NCBI GenBank assembly: GCA_013365325.1
Contig: JABVXV010000392.1
Location: 1 to 52,537 of the forward strand
Source of the DNA: Dipetalonema caudispina
Taxonomy: Eukaryota > Nematoda > Chromadorea > Rhabditida > Onchocercidae
Direction of reading: 5' to 3'
DNA length: 52,537 nucleotides
Below the pieces are notes generated by a model that did no database searches, was not told where the DNA came from, and worked only from the letters and a program-made list of their open reading frames with translations. The translations under genes were made by a program, and so were the position numbers. Shown here one piece after another: positions 12,610 through 24,482 of this stretch. Position 1 is the stretch's first letter, and the number at the start of each line of letters is the position of its first letter.

Positions 12610-12615
12610 TTTATT
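12610..12615 (-). terminator. Candidate polyadenylation signal of the minus-strand Cys-rich gene
   Basis: TTTATT on the plus strand reads AATAAA on the minus strand, about 220 nt after the minus-strand stop at 12838-12840. Weak evidence because the region is AT-rich. Confidence 0.3.
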
Positions 12616-12837
12616 TCAAAATTCTGATAGCCTTCATATATGCCAAGTAATTTATTCTAAATATTTGATTTACGCCAGTTCCGTTTGATTAGTTTCATAT
12701 AAATTATTTGGTACGCGTTCAATCATCGCAGTTAAAATTTACATAATCCGTTCACTGAATTAATCATCCGTTTCATTCGCCTGATTACATTATTGGTAAT
12801 GTATCAAATAGAATAAATTTACATGTTTAAAACTCAA

Positions 12838-15800
12838 TTAAATTATTGTTGTGGTTAATTCTTTCAACTGACAAAAACGTTTATCAGAGGTACAATCGAT
12901 ATATCAATCATAAATTATATCGTTCGGTATCAATCCATTTGCTTCATGTATTCCTAAACTTACTTTTTTGGTTAATTCACAGTCCGGCAGACAAAAATAT
13001 CCGATACCAGAATCAGCACTTAGATCATACCATCGTTTCCGGCAACAAATCATCCGATGACCACAATGCGAATCTTGTGAACATTCATCTTGTAGCACAG
13101 CTGCGATAAAAACTTTCAGGTCGTATAATAAGTTAATATAGTTATGGTTTAAAATTTTCACTTAATATAATAATCGTCCATCATGTTGTGATATCATTTT
13201 AGTCGTTTAAGCAAATTTTGCAACTTATATGCTAACCTCTGGCAAGATATAATTCAATGCGAATCGGTCTACCAAATCGTCGTTGTTGAGTATATTCTGT
13301 GGAAATTGGAAGTTTTGATGGAAATCGTGAATTAATAGATGATGATTTCGGTAACACGTCTAACTCATATGTAGCTGTAAATATATATGTCGAAATTGAT
13401 AAAATAGAACTGATAATTTCCAAACTTTCTAGCAGCACACATAATAGATATTTGAAATGAAGTATACGATAAAAATCTATCAAAGTGTTCCGGTTAATTT
13501 AATATTAACCAGCAAAATGTTCCGGTTAGACTTACTATCACTCATTGGAATCTTCTATTCATCTTTTATCCCTCATTAGAATGTATATGTATTACATATT
13601 TAAAATAACAAGTAAAAGTAGTTAACTGTCCTGTTTCCGCAGATTAATTTTTAGAAAATTTTTGAAATATCCGGAAATTTTTTCGGAAACTTTTTGAGAG
13701 AACAATTCTAATTATAAGAAGAGATAAATACATCGATTAGCAATGTATCCTGGAAGGTTTGAGAGATAACGAGAAGACAGAATGATAATAATGATAATCA
13801 GGATGATAATGATAATGATTAAGATGACAACTGATATCTGAACAAACAGTGAAAGAAATAAAAAGTCCAAATTTTAGCTCTTAATAACAAATAATTCATT
13901 TCGGATTCATTTTTACATCATTAAATTTTCAAATTTTAAATCGAGTAGATTTTTAAAAAATTTCAAAAACTACCTGTTTGTAATTGGCTATTAGTTGTCG
14001 TTATTAGTTGTTGTCGCTTCTTTTGATGATTACTGCTTGTCGTTTTCGATTTCGTCTATAAAATTTATAAACTGATACTTTTTTCTTCCTTAAATTGTCG
14101 AAGAATTCTAAAAAAATTTGCAAAAACTTTATCAAATGATTCAAGCAATAATAAAATTTTGTAATGACTGTTGTTTTATTCTTTTTTCCTATTTTTTAAT
14201 CTTTTATATTTTCATTTCGGAATTTCAAAATTTTTCATTTTCTATTATAATTAAACAAAAAAACGCTTCGAACATGCAGTATTAAAAATTAGTACTTCTG
14301 TACTTGTTTGATGAAACGCTGTTGTAGTCGTTGTTGATATTATTACTGTCGTGATAGTAGTATCAGTTACTGAATTTCGAAATTCCGACAAATTTGTAAT
14401 CAATCGTTCTCTTAAAAGTAAAGTGAATGAGAAATGTATCTATTACACTATTCTAAAAATTTTAATATTGTTCTATCAAAATTTACTATATTTTGTATAC
14501 AAATAAAACAACTTCGTCTAAAAAAAAAAAAAAAAATAACCAGAAAAGATTACAGTATGATATTTGAAAAGATGATATTAAATGATAAGCAATATGTTGC
14601 TGTTAACTTTTAATTCAAATATAATTTTCAAGTATACCTTGTTGTAGTAAATGCATCATCATCTACTGAATGATGCAATGAATGATGTATCATTAAATGT
14701 GATATATCTGATCTTGTTTGTTCTTTCTCCTTTATCGCTGAAACAAAATTACTTTCTGCAAAAACTTGTAACAAAATCACTTTTCAATTAATCTGTCAAA
14801 CTTATTTGTTGATGTAATTCATTATATGCACAAAAATGATTGGAATATATTTTAAATAATTAGCCAAGAATTAATTCATTTATGATACATATTAAAATAA
14901 GAACATTCACCACATGTCGAATTATAATTATACATTTTAATGAAAGAGAAAAAAATGTCATATTCACACTTCTATCCTATTTTTATTTAAAACTATCAAA
15001 TTTAAAAAGAAAAAGAAATTGATAAATTTAAACTAAAATTTTAAAATGATTAGAAATGCATCATTCTGACCATGTATTTGTTGTATTCGTATTGGTTTAT
15101 TTAATAAATGCCAACAACTACCATTAACACAATATAAATTTGGTGGACAATGATTATCATCGTTACATGGACCTAAATTAAATCTTTTTTTTTTATTTTA
15201 TATTTAAATTCTTAATCAAATAGCAAATATATTTACTTGATCATTTCAGTTTCTTAATTTTTACAATGCTAATGATGATGATAATGATGAAGATGGTAAG
15301 TGGTGATGATAATGATAATGATAATGACAATGATAATGATAATGCTTCTTCTCAGAATGAAAAACTTTTTCATTTGTCGTTTAAGAAAGATAAAAGTTTT
15401 ACGGAATATTATTTCATCCTATGCATTATTAATATCATTCATCATCCTATATGTATACATGTACTTGAATATTTTAAAAATTTCATTAAAATATTTTACT
15501 TAGCTAAAAAAATGATTAACTAATAAATCAATCAAATTATTCGTTAACATTAATTTTTCAAACCAAATCGCGAAGATTTTCAAATGATATTTAAAACCTA
15601 ACTTAATGTTTACTTTTTTATCAAAAAAAAAGTTAATTTCAGATTTTATATATAATACAGATAAAATTAAACTTGCATAATTTTATCAGAAAGGTAAGAT
15701 ACAAACATATGGAAAAAGGAAATTAAACAGATAAGCAAAATGAAATAATTTCAGAAGTGAAATACTTTCAATACGGATAAATGTTCAAATTTTACAATTA

Positions 15801-16592
15801 GGCCTATTTAAAAGTGCAGCAAATAATTAAAATTTAATGGGAAAAATGTCATCTTATCCTTTAAAAATTGATGTCACTTCAAAAAAACTTATGTCAACGA
15901 AAGGCTTTACTTTTTTTCAAACCTCTTAAATTAGCATTTTTTCGTTTCTGACTCGATGACTCGGGAATTTGCTGAATATTTTTCAAGTTTTCTTACCTAT
16001 TTCAAGAAGATTATTTGGAAATGAATTACAACATATTTTCAACATTAATTTTATTGTCATTCATCTTAGGAACGAAACTGCAGTAGAATTTGGAAATTTG
16101 CGAGATTCCCATGTATTATTTTTTTCAAAGTGTTTTTCGTATTTTAGAAAACACAAAAATAGTATGAGCAGTAGGAATTTAAAATAATTAAAAAAAGAAG
16201 AATTTGAATACCACATTGGAATATATAATGAAAAGAAATAAGTAATTTATTTTGTTTTTTAATTATTTACTTGAAATATTTAAAATGTCCGAAATATTCT
16301 ATAATTATTAAAAGTTTATTTAATTCTCTTTCTCAAATTTCAATCCCTATATTATGTCAATAATTGTTATGTAAGTGCATACATGATTGCATTTCTTGCA
16401 ACATTGTTGCATTTCGATGCGTTACTGCTATGATATTGACATGGATTAAATAATTTTTGTACATTAAAACAAACCAGGCCACTGAAACCATTCTGTTTTT
16501 TCCGATTTCTCTTCCGGAAATCGCTTTTGACGTCTCTTCCGATCATGGATCAATTCATGTTGCTGTTGCCCTTTTTCAAATTGTTTGTCATG
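12838..16592 (-). CDS. Cysteine-rich, Thr/Ser-rich probable secreted protein (3' exons)
   Basis: Eight minus-strand exons chain with matching phases: 16592-16475, 15172-15071, 14737-14638, 14410-14296, 14055-13974, 13374-13237, 13100-12964 and 12867-12838. They total 822 nt (273 aa plus stop). In order the protein shows a Gln/His/charged segment with a polybasic RKRRQKR (16521-16541) that looks like a convertase site; a small Cys module CNDDNHCPPNLYCVNGSCW; long Thr/His/Ser linkers; a second Cys module CSQDSHCGHRMICC with a following RW and a GYFCLPDC end; and a short tail ending TTTII. The C-x5-C-x5-CC-then-W spacing resembles Dickkopf/prokineticin (colipase-fold) cysteine patterns, but I cannot assign a family. 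The donor at 14295 is weak and was accepted because it keeps phase. The 5' end is not resolved, and the exons at 17.8-19.1 kb probably belong upstream. No signal peptide is visible in this part, so secretion is an inference from the cysteines. Confidence 0.72.
13778..13825. repeat. (GATAAT)n intronic microsatellite
   Basis: Hexamer-type GATAATGATAAT repeat between two exons of the Cys-rich gene. Confidence 0.85.
15268..15347. repeat. (GATAAT)n intronic microsatellite
   Basis: GATGATAATGATAATG repeat just upstream, in the transcription sense, of exon 15172-15071. In the plus frame it reads as Asp-Asn repeats, which is an artefact. Confidence 0.85.
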
Positions 16593-17400
16593 CTGTAGAC
16601 AAGATATACCATGATAATTTCCAAATCGCTTACCATAACAATCAATGTTAATTAATTACAATTTCGGAAGGATCCGCTATTCATTCCTGAGAGCAAAAAA
16701 AAAAAAGCGTTATCAATTTGGTTGAATCAATTTGTTATCAAAAATGTAATCATAAGCTAAACCTGAATAACATTACTGATAACATTTGTGATAATTCCTT
16801 CGATAGACAATCCTGAAAGGAAATTAATTTATGCGAAAACTATCAAAATATCCTCAGATTTTGTTTACAACAAATGGTACCATCGTTAGTAATATTTCAG
16901 GAAATAATAATGCAAAACTTTGAGTATTGCATATCCTATATGAAACTTTCCTTTCATTGACATTTTCCTAAATCATAAAATTTTATTTCATCCTGGCAAT
17001 TCTTGTCTAATGGAGTAATCATCTATCCTAATGAAAATTAAAATAAAAAAGACTCAAGAATTTAAAAATGATAATTTTTTGTTATTCAATGAGAAGACAT
17101 TCAAGTCAAAAATCATAAATTTTATATTAATCAAAATTATTCACATTTTTCTTCTAAACTGAATATCTATGAAGTACATTTTTTAATCTGTAATGTCTCA
17201 TTTATTCCATCAAATTTACATTCTTTTCTTGAATAGTTAAAAATGTCGTTTATGAATTTACAGGCAAGTTAATTTTATCCTAAAAATACTTAGCAAAAAA
17301 AAAAGACAATGAATTTATAATTTCTAGTTAAAATTATGCAAGGTATATTAAATAAAAGTTGTAATTCTCTTACATTCGTTATTGATAAATGTATTTACTG

Positions 17401-17613
17401 TCATATCAAAAAATAAGAAATAAAAAATCTGAATAAAATCGATAAAATTGATGGTATTTCTAAAAATAAATTAAATGCTAAAAAATAAATTTTAGCTGTT
17501 TTATTCAAATTATGCCAAAAGCATTTACAATTTTTACAACCATTTTTACCAATTACAATTTCATACTGTTTATTGCATACTGATGGCAATACAGTACAAA
17601 TTTTGAATTCCAA
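17401..17613 (-). other. Possible antistasin-like Cys exon
   Basis: The minus strand reads CTVLPSVCNKQYEIVIGKNG and then CKNCKCFW before running to a stop. The spacing of a G-x-x-G-C-x-x-C-x-C ending resembles antistasin-type protease-inhibitor modules. A CAG inside the frame would allow an in-phase join from the exon at 17871-17779, but no convincing donor follows the cysteines. It may be a real module of the Cys-rich gene or a decayed one. Confidence 0.3.
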
Positions 17614-17778
17614 TTAAAAAATCAGAAAAAGTAATTCAAAAACTCATTAATAATTGTAGGGAATAGACAGAGTTTAAAACATTTAATAGATTAGTTCTCT
17701 TTTTATACGATTCTAGTAAGTTATTTAAACGAATTACTTCTTGGTTTTGTCACCGTCAAAGTTGCAAACATCACATAC

Positions 17779-19134
17779 CGAATTTATGATTCTGATGTTC
17801 CTGATATTGATAGCCTTGTTTCATGCTGCTATTTGTTAACTTTTCATTTCTGTTTTTTAATCCTAATAGTTCTGAAATTAAATATATTGATTTAATATAA
17901 ATTTGAACATTAATCCAACTTTCGTTACCATCTGTTTCCGTAGACTTTTTCATTAGATTAATCCAATCGTTTATTGTAGCTGTAATATTTTTGAAATGTC
18001 ATTTTTTTACAGTTATTATTCATCAGGATAATGATGACAAAATAATTCCTTGTAGACTTTTGAGAAAACTTTCTCGAAGAAAATTTAAAATTTTAAAAAT
18101 TGACCAGGCATAGTTTTCTTAATCAACAAAAAAAGCCACATTCTCTATTTCAGTAATTGTCGAATGTTTCCTATCTCAGTGTAAACTCGATATTTCAACC
18201 ATAATCAGGTTGAAATACCAATGATTATTGCTAACATATTTAACAACTCTATTCTTGTTTACATTTTTGACAAATTTAAGAATCATCGAAACATTTGTTG
18301 TAATTCAAAATCAAACTGTGATTCATTTTGGTTTCTGTATCTCTCTTACTTATTGATATGATTATGGGTATAAAACAAAATCAATTCATATATCATAATC
18401 GTTAATATGGGATAAAAATGATACATTTTTCTATCCTTAAAAATTTTGCACCATTTATTATTGCTATTTTCATTGTTATTAATTAATTACTCCGTTTACT
18501 TGTGATAAACATATTTTAAAAGAAGATTTATAAAAAAGAAAAAAAAAAATCACTGAACGGTTAAATTGTGATGATCTTTTGAAAAGTTTGGAATTCCCGT
18601 TTTCTTGATTCATCCAATCAGTTTGCTTCTGAAATATCTTAGCTTCGTTATCGGCAGAGCCTAAAAATTAATCAGTCACAGTTGATTTAATCAATAAAAC
18701 AAGCCATAAACAAACTTGATTAAACATTGAATTACTAGTTTCTTATTTACTCAAATTTCCAACTGTTCGAATTTGCAAATTTACTTCAAATACCCGATTC
18801 ATTAGAAACGTGGAGTCAATTGAATGTTTTACACGTAATAAGTATTATATATGATCAATTAAATTACCAAAATAGCAGTTTAAACTATCAACTTCCATCA
18901 TTATTAGCTACTTCCGGAAACTTCAAGAAATTCAATCTGTAATGCTTGTCTGACAATGATACAATAACATTAAAGGAAAAATTACTAAAACCTTTTTGTT
19001 GACTTTCGACAAAACCTACGATAGGAATCGTTAAATTGTCCACATTATCCTCATAATCTTTATCATTTACCATTATCATCTGATCATTGTTGTTTCTTAT
19101 CGTATTATCCACAGTGTTTGTTATTCTTAAATTT
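17779..19134 (-). CDS. Probable further 5' exons of the Cys-rich gene (Asn/Lys/Gln-rich linker)
   Basis: Four minus-strand exons join in phase: 19134-18992 (phase 2 to 1), 18660-18559 (1 to 1), 17979-17929 (1 to 1) and 17871-17779 (1 to 1). All have AG acceptors, mostly with good pyrimidine tracts, and GT donors. They encode hydrophilic sequence such as NDKDYEDNVDNLTIP, FQKQTDWMNQENGNSK, INDWINLMKKSTETD and KQGYQYQEHQNHKF. There are no cysteines and no recognisable domain. The last exon ends in phase 1 whereas the next firm exon downstream (16592) starts in phase 0, so at least one exon between them is missing from the model. One possibility is a short exon beginning at 17581, after the CAG ending at 17582 on the minus strand. 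Assignment to the same gene rests on strand, proximity and phase only. Confidence 0.5.
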
Positions 19135-20274
19135 CTGCATAGTAATTGACATATTTTAACGTAAGGATGTTTTAAAATAAAGATATTATGATTAAACTTT
19201 TCTAGTTATCCTTAAAAATTAATGAAAAAAAGTTCCAATTAAATAAATCTAGAAAAAAAATTTATTAAAATAAATCTAAATAAAGGCTTGCAAATTTTGA
19301 CATGATAATTACATATGATATCAGAGAAATTACGGGAAGCAATGGATTTGATTTTTTAATTGAAATTCAAAATGTGCACAACTGCCATTAATATACAATG
19401 AACGACATGACATAATAATTGATAAAAATGGTTGTAGAATTTGCAAATAGTTTGGTAAATAAAAATTGCAAAAAAAAAAGCTAAAACTTATTCATTAACA
19501 TTTAATTTATTCTTAGAAATATCGTCAGTTTTATCAAATTTAATTTTTTATTTCTTATTTTTTGACAAGAATGTACCGTTCATAAAGCTGCTTAATGGTT
19601 GATCGATTGAATGTGAGCAGTTTTCTGATACAAATTAAATTACAATCAGCGTAATTACCATTTGAATCAATCCAACTGCAAATTTTAATATTTTGAATCA
19701 ATGAATTAGAAAATAGTAATGAATAGATTACGAAATTGCTCGCAAATGAATTTTCTTTTTCAATTTTACATTTGAAAAAGCAAAAACCATCAGTCATTAG
19801 TTGTGATAAAAAAAGGAAAAAAGAAAAAAATCGATGAAGAATAACAGAAATGAATATCAAAGATCTAAAATTATCACATCTTTCAATTAATTATTGTTCA
19901 TGCTATTAATTTATTTTGAAAAAACACAAAACAAAGAAGTAATAATGATAAAATCAATAAATGATCCATTAATTGGAATAAGGAATATCTATGTAATAAA
20001 TTCTAAATTTAAAATATTCATTATGGGTAGAATTAATGAGAATAGAATAGGTTAGAATAGTTTTTAAACATTAAAATAAATATTTCCAAGACTGTGATAA
20101 CGATAACATTCTCTTTTTTTTTTTTTTTTCGACATTTTTGAAATGACAATATACATTTCACATAACTAATTCAAATTCACTACATACATTTATACTATTT
20201 ATTTTTTCCAACTATATTATTCACATTTTTCTAAAGTAATATTCATCTATTATCAGGTAGAAATAAAAATGTAC

Positions 20275-20320
20275 CTGCAAAATTTCTCGCATTGTTCTTT
20301 CCAATTGTTACATTTGCTAT
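20275..20320 (-). other. Candidate small Cys exon
   Basis: A 46-nt minus-strand exon candidate lies between a CAG acceptor and a GTACAT donor and encodes SKCNNWKEQCEKFC. Its phase (1 to 2) would join directly to exon 19134-18992. The three closely spaced cysteines fit the character of the downstream gene. A second frame is also open, so this remains tentative. Confidence 0.35.
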
Positions 20321-20325
20321 CTGTG

Positions 20326-23300
20326 GTATAGTTTGTTAAAAATTTCAAAAGTAAATTATAATGAACAAAGTACTGACTAAATTTATTAATTCGAAAATAA
20401 AAATAGCAATTATTTTCAATTATCAAATTCACTGCTCTAATTTCAATTTTTTGGAAGTACTATCAAATATTACATGAGAATTAATGAAACGTTTTTGGAT
20501 ATATAAATACAATTAAGTATGAAAGTGACAAAATTTTTGTTCAACTTTAGGTAAATTGCATGACGAAATGTAACGCTATTGGAAGTTTAATTAATAAATT
20601 AAAGTAATTGGGAACAGAAAACTACTATTATAACTATTTTCGGTATATATCATCAAAAAATCCAATACAGTTAGTGACCAAGTAGTGGTGACCATCATTT
20701 AAGAATAAAAAAGTAAAAAATAAATATGCTATTTTCGCTCTGCTGAACTTACTATCAAAACGATCAAATAACATAAAAATATTAAACTTGTTGAAATGAG
20801 CATAATTTCATGATGGTATCATAATTATTTCATGAATTAATAAATGAACCTTTTTTAATTTCTATTAGCAATACTGTTTCCAAATAATATTGCAAAAGAA
20901 TGCTAATGAGAAGTGACCAACAATAATTCTTTTTCATACGTTAACTATCAATAAGGCAATCAGAGAAACCTGAAAATGAAAATATTTTATTATTTCTACG
21001 ATAATTTAAATATTTTTGAAACCAAATTCCATTGACATTATCTCAAAAATATGAAGGAAATAAAATGAAATTTAATTGGGTAATATTATTTCGAACATTT
21101 GAAATATATCATAATTTTGAATGATAGCAAAGTACAAATTAATATCATTTTCGAAACTTTAAGTAAACTTAGTAAGTAATACGATATTAATTATCTTGCA
21201 AACAACGAAGAGGAGAAAATTTGAGTTATCAAAGCAATTACTCGATTATTAATTTATTAAGTTAATTGGCAATGATTTTACTCAGCAGTAAATCGAATTA
21301 TTCTCTTCATGTTTTCAAAAATTGAATTTTCAAGTCTGAAATAAATTATCATTCAAAACATAACAGGCTATTGCAGAAAATAACGCTTTTTCAGAATTTT
21401 ATCTTTACTTTTGATTTTGTTTCCAACACTTCCATTCAAAGAAAAATGTTAAATTTTCACTCGAAAAAATTAATTATGCGAAAATGAATAGTGCATTAAG
21501 CGGTAACAGCAAATATTACTAATATATATATATATATATATATTTATTTATTTATTTATTTATTTACTTATACATTTAACTGACAAATTCATCCAAACTT
21601 AAGTTTGCACTTTATTTCACAGAAAGAAAAAATTATTCCGAAATATATATTAGTAGTATTTACGGTTTAATTGACCATTTATTTTTGTACGATTCCACAT
21701 AAGCGTAATTATTGTTGAAATTATGCAAGAATACTATAAGCATTGAATATTAATTAGTTCACTGATTCATGATAGCAAACAAAAGAGTCGAAACTTCTTT
21801 TCTCCTTCCCAATCAATCGATATTGCTATCTTTTATCATTAAGCTCAATTAAAAATAATAATACGTGCAAAACTTTTACATCGTATTATGTTATCTTAAA
21901 TTAAAATCAAAATCAGAGTGAAACTCAACAAATTTCAAAGAGGAACAAATATCAAACCATTTACTATTTGCAGTAAATTTTCTTTTCAAGTGATCAACAA
22001 ATATAAAATATTGAATATTTTTCATCCCAGTTATTTCTTCTATTCTTCGTTGTTTCTCTCTTCTCACTATTGTCCATTTCTATTCCATTGTCCACTCCTA
22101 CTGTTTACATTCAACTTATCGGTCATCTTCCCATATTGATGCATTTATCCGAGATCCATCCTGATCACTTTTCTTTCTTTCCATTCATCAAAAATTTCAC
22201 TTCTTGTTCATATTTGGGAAGTTTATAACTCATTCAAAATTTCCTCTTCACAAGTATTCATCAGTTATGAACAATTTATTTCTCATCATTTTTTCTTACT
22301 TTTCTACTTTTTTTTTTTGAAATAAAATTCATTTGTAAATAAAAAGAATTATATAGTTCTTTTTTTTTGTTAATTTTGAACAAAATTTATTTAAATGAAT
22401 GGTCTTCTAAATTGCTTTTCAATATTTTCTTAATTTCTACAAATCATTTCCCAGTCATTTGGATGTTTTTAATTTTATCTGAATATTTTCGAATCTCAGA
22501 TATGTTATAAAGATCAAAGCTGTAAATTCCTGATTCTTGAAGTTATATTAATCCATGAAATTCCATGATATCAGCTATTTGATGGTAGCTGTTTGGAATT
22601 GTTGACAGCTTAATGGAACTAATATTACTGATTGAAATGAAAACTTTTTATTCGGTAAATGAAAAAAAGTAAATATCAACAAATTTTGAGACCGAATATA
22701 TAAAAATTAACAAACGAGTGATGTTATCTAATCGGCCTATGATTTCATCCAAAGAACAGAATGGGAAATTTACACTAAAAATTGATCAAACGGATGGAAG
22801 ATGTGACAAAAATGATAAAATAATGTATAAAATAAAATCCGGAAAGTACAAATTCGTAGAATGTGAAATGTAACAAACAAGCATGAAATAGAATAATGGT
22901 AAGGAAGATAAAATATACAGTATGCAAAGTGTAACTTGTAATTGTCAGATAATTTTTAGGCCTATACCAATTTTTAGCTAATATTATAAGGTATATTTGT
23001 CCAACTTCTAGTGATTAATCATATGGTTACTTACGTATATTCAAGATAGTACTGGTACGGATACAAGAATCAACTCTTATTAGTTGGTAAAAGGTAAGAC
23101 ATGTAAATCAAGAAATAGAATACGGAAAATAAATCCAGAAATAAGATATTTGAGATTGTAAATAGTATAGATTTTTTTGTACACTAACTGACTATAGTAT
23201 TGTCCAAAGAACTGAACTAATTACGAAAGTTAATATAAGGTAGAATGGTAATTAAGATTTAATTGTTAACTATCAAAAGGCAATATCAAATAACGCTGTA

Positions 23301-23420
23301 CGTTTTTTTTTTTCCTGATGTTAATAGAATTGTTTTAATAAAACGGAAGCAATCCTAAAATATAATTTTTGCGATAAAAGATTAAATGCAGCAGATCGGT
23401 TGATAAATGACATAACTTAC
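20326..23420. other. Long AT-rich stretch without a supported gene
   Basis: Probably intron or intergenic sequence between candidate 5' exons of the minus-strand Cys-rich gene. It contains a (TA)n plus (TTTA)n repeat near 21522-21568. Short open frames exist on both strands, but none has convincing boundaries. Confidence 0.5.
21522..21568. repeat. (TA)n followed by (TTTA)n
   Basis: About ten TA units pass into about six TTTA units. Simple sequence repeat. Confidence 0.92.
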
Positions 23421-23535
23421 TTTAAATGATAGGCTATTGGCTTAAGCGAAGAAGTTGATGTTGAAGTGATAAATTGAATGATGAATGCACATGTTTGATT
23501 GATCCGGTTTACAGCCTCCTGGTGAATCGAATGAA
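23421..23535 (-). other. Candidate minus-strand exon in an otherwise empty stretch
   Basis: A 115-nt open block bounded by a CAG acceptor and a strong GTAAGT donor encodes NRINQTCAFIIQFIT followed by Thr/Ser repeats. It is visibly less AT-rich than its surroundings. It could be a 5' exon of the Cys-rich gene. The plus strand of the same patch is also open between a TTTACAG acceptor and a GTAATT donor, so the strand is not certain. Confidence 0.3.
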
Positions 23536-24482
23536 CTGGACAAGCATATTACAAATATGGAACTGGTAATTCTTCAATCTTTTCTGTTTCATATTTTTTC
23601 TTGAATATTTTCAATTTTATCAAATTTAAATTAATAAATTTTTGATATTTTCCCAATAACTGTAAATTTTAAAGGAATGAACATTATAAATCTGTCAGTT
23701 CATCATATTTTATAGTTTATCTCCAAAGTTGCACCTTCATTAATCGCGAATAATTAGTTCTCAGCATCATTACTTCGGTGGAAACAAAGGTCAGGCGTGT
23801 AAATTCAATTAGGCTCAAAATCATTCCTCTTGCAACATTTATTGAATAAAGCCCAAAGAAATTATGTATCTCAAGGATTCCGTTGAGATGTACTCATAAT
23901 TTAAACACATCAAAGGAGTCATTTTTTGATTTCATTTGAAATCTGACTGAAAATTGAATTGAAGTAAAATAAGGTTAGGATTTTAAATTACTGCATTTAT
24001 GCCAGAATTGTTTGTAACGAAGTTTTGAAATTATTTGTGGAATATTGTGAAGCAATCATAAAAATCCGGAAGAATTTGACTTCTTGGTAACATGTAATTT
24101 GCATAATGGTTAATAGAATGCAAACTTCTTTGCTATGAAATTAAACAATATTTCAGCTAGTATATGACAAAATTGCAATGAAAGCTATGATTAATTATTA
24201 CATGAAATTCATATATACGTTGTGACCTTTTCACCTTTCTCTAGTGTTATTCAATTATGGATTTATGTTCCATTATAAAACTGAATGGCGGGAACATTAT
24301 TGATAACTGTAATTAGCATAACGAAGTGTTAAAGTGAAGAAACAACAAGGAAACAGTGGAAGGATTAATTAATCCAATAGTACATTTCGTTCATTTAAAT
24401 TTTCCTCTTTATTATTTTAGATTTCATAATCTTTTGAATGTATCGACTTTATGTGTAAAATTTAATGAGTGTCTACATTTAA

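Noticed and set aside
22713..22870. Plus-strand open frame starting MLSNRPMISSKEQNGKF
   Set aside because: About 50 codons without acceptor or donor; frames this long are expected by chance in 52 kb of AT-rich DNA.
23514..23572. Plus-strand exon between TTTACAG and GTAATT encoding GESNELDKHITNMEL
   Set aside because: The minus strand of the same patch gives a longer open block with a stronger donor; no companion plus exons were found.
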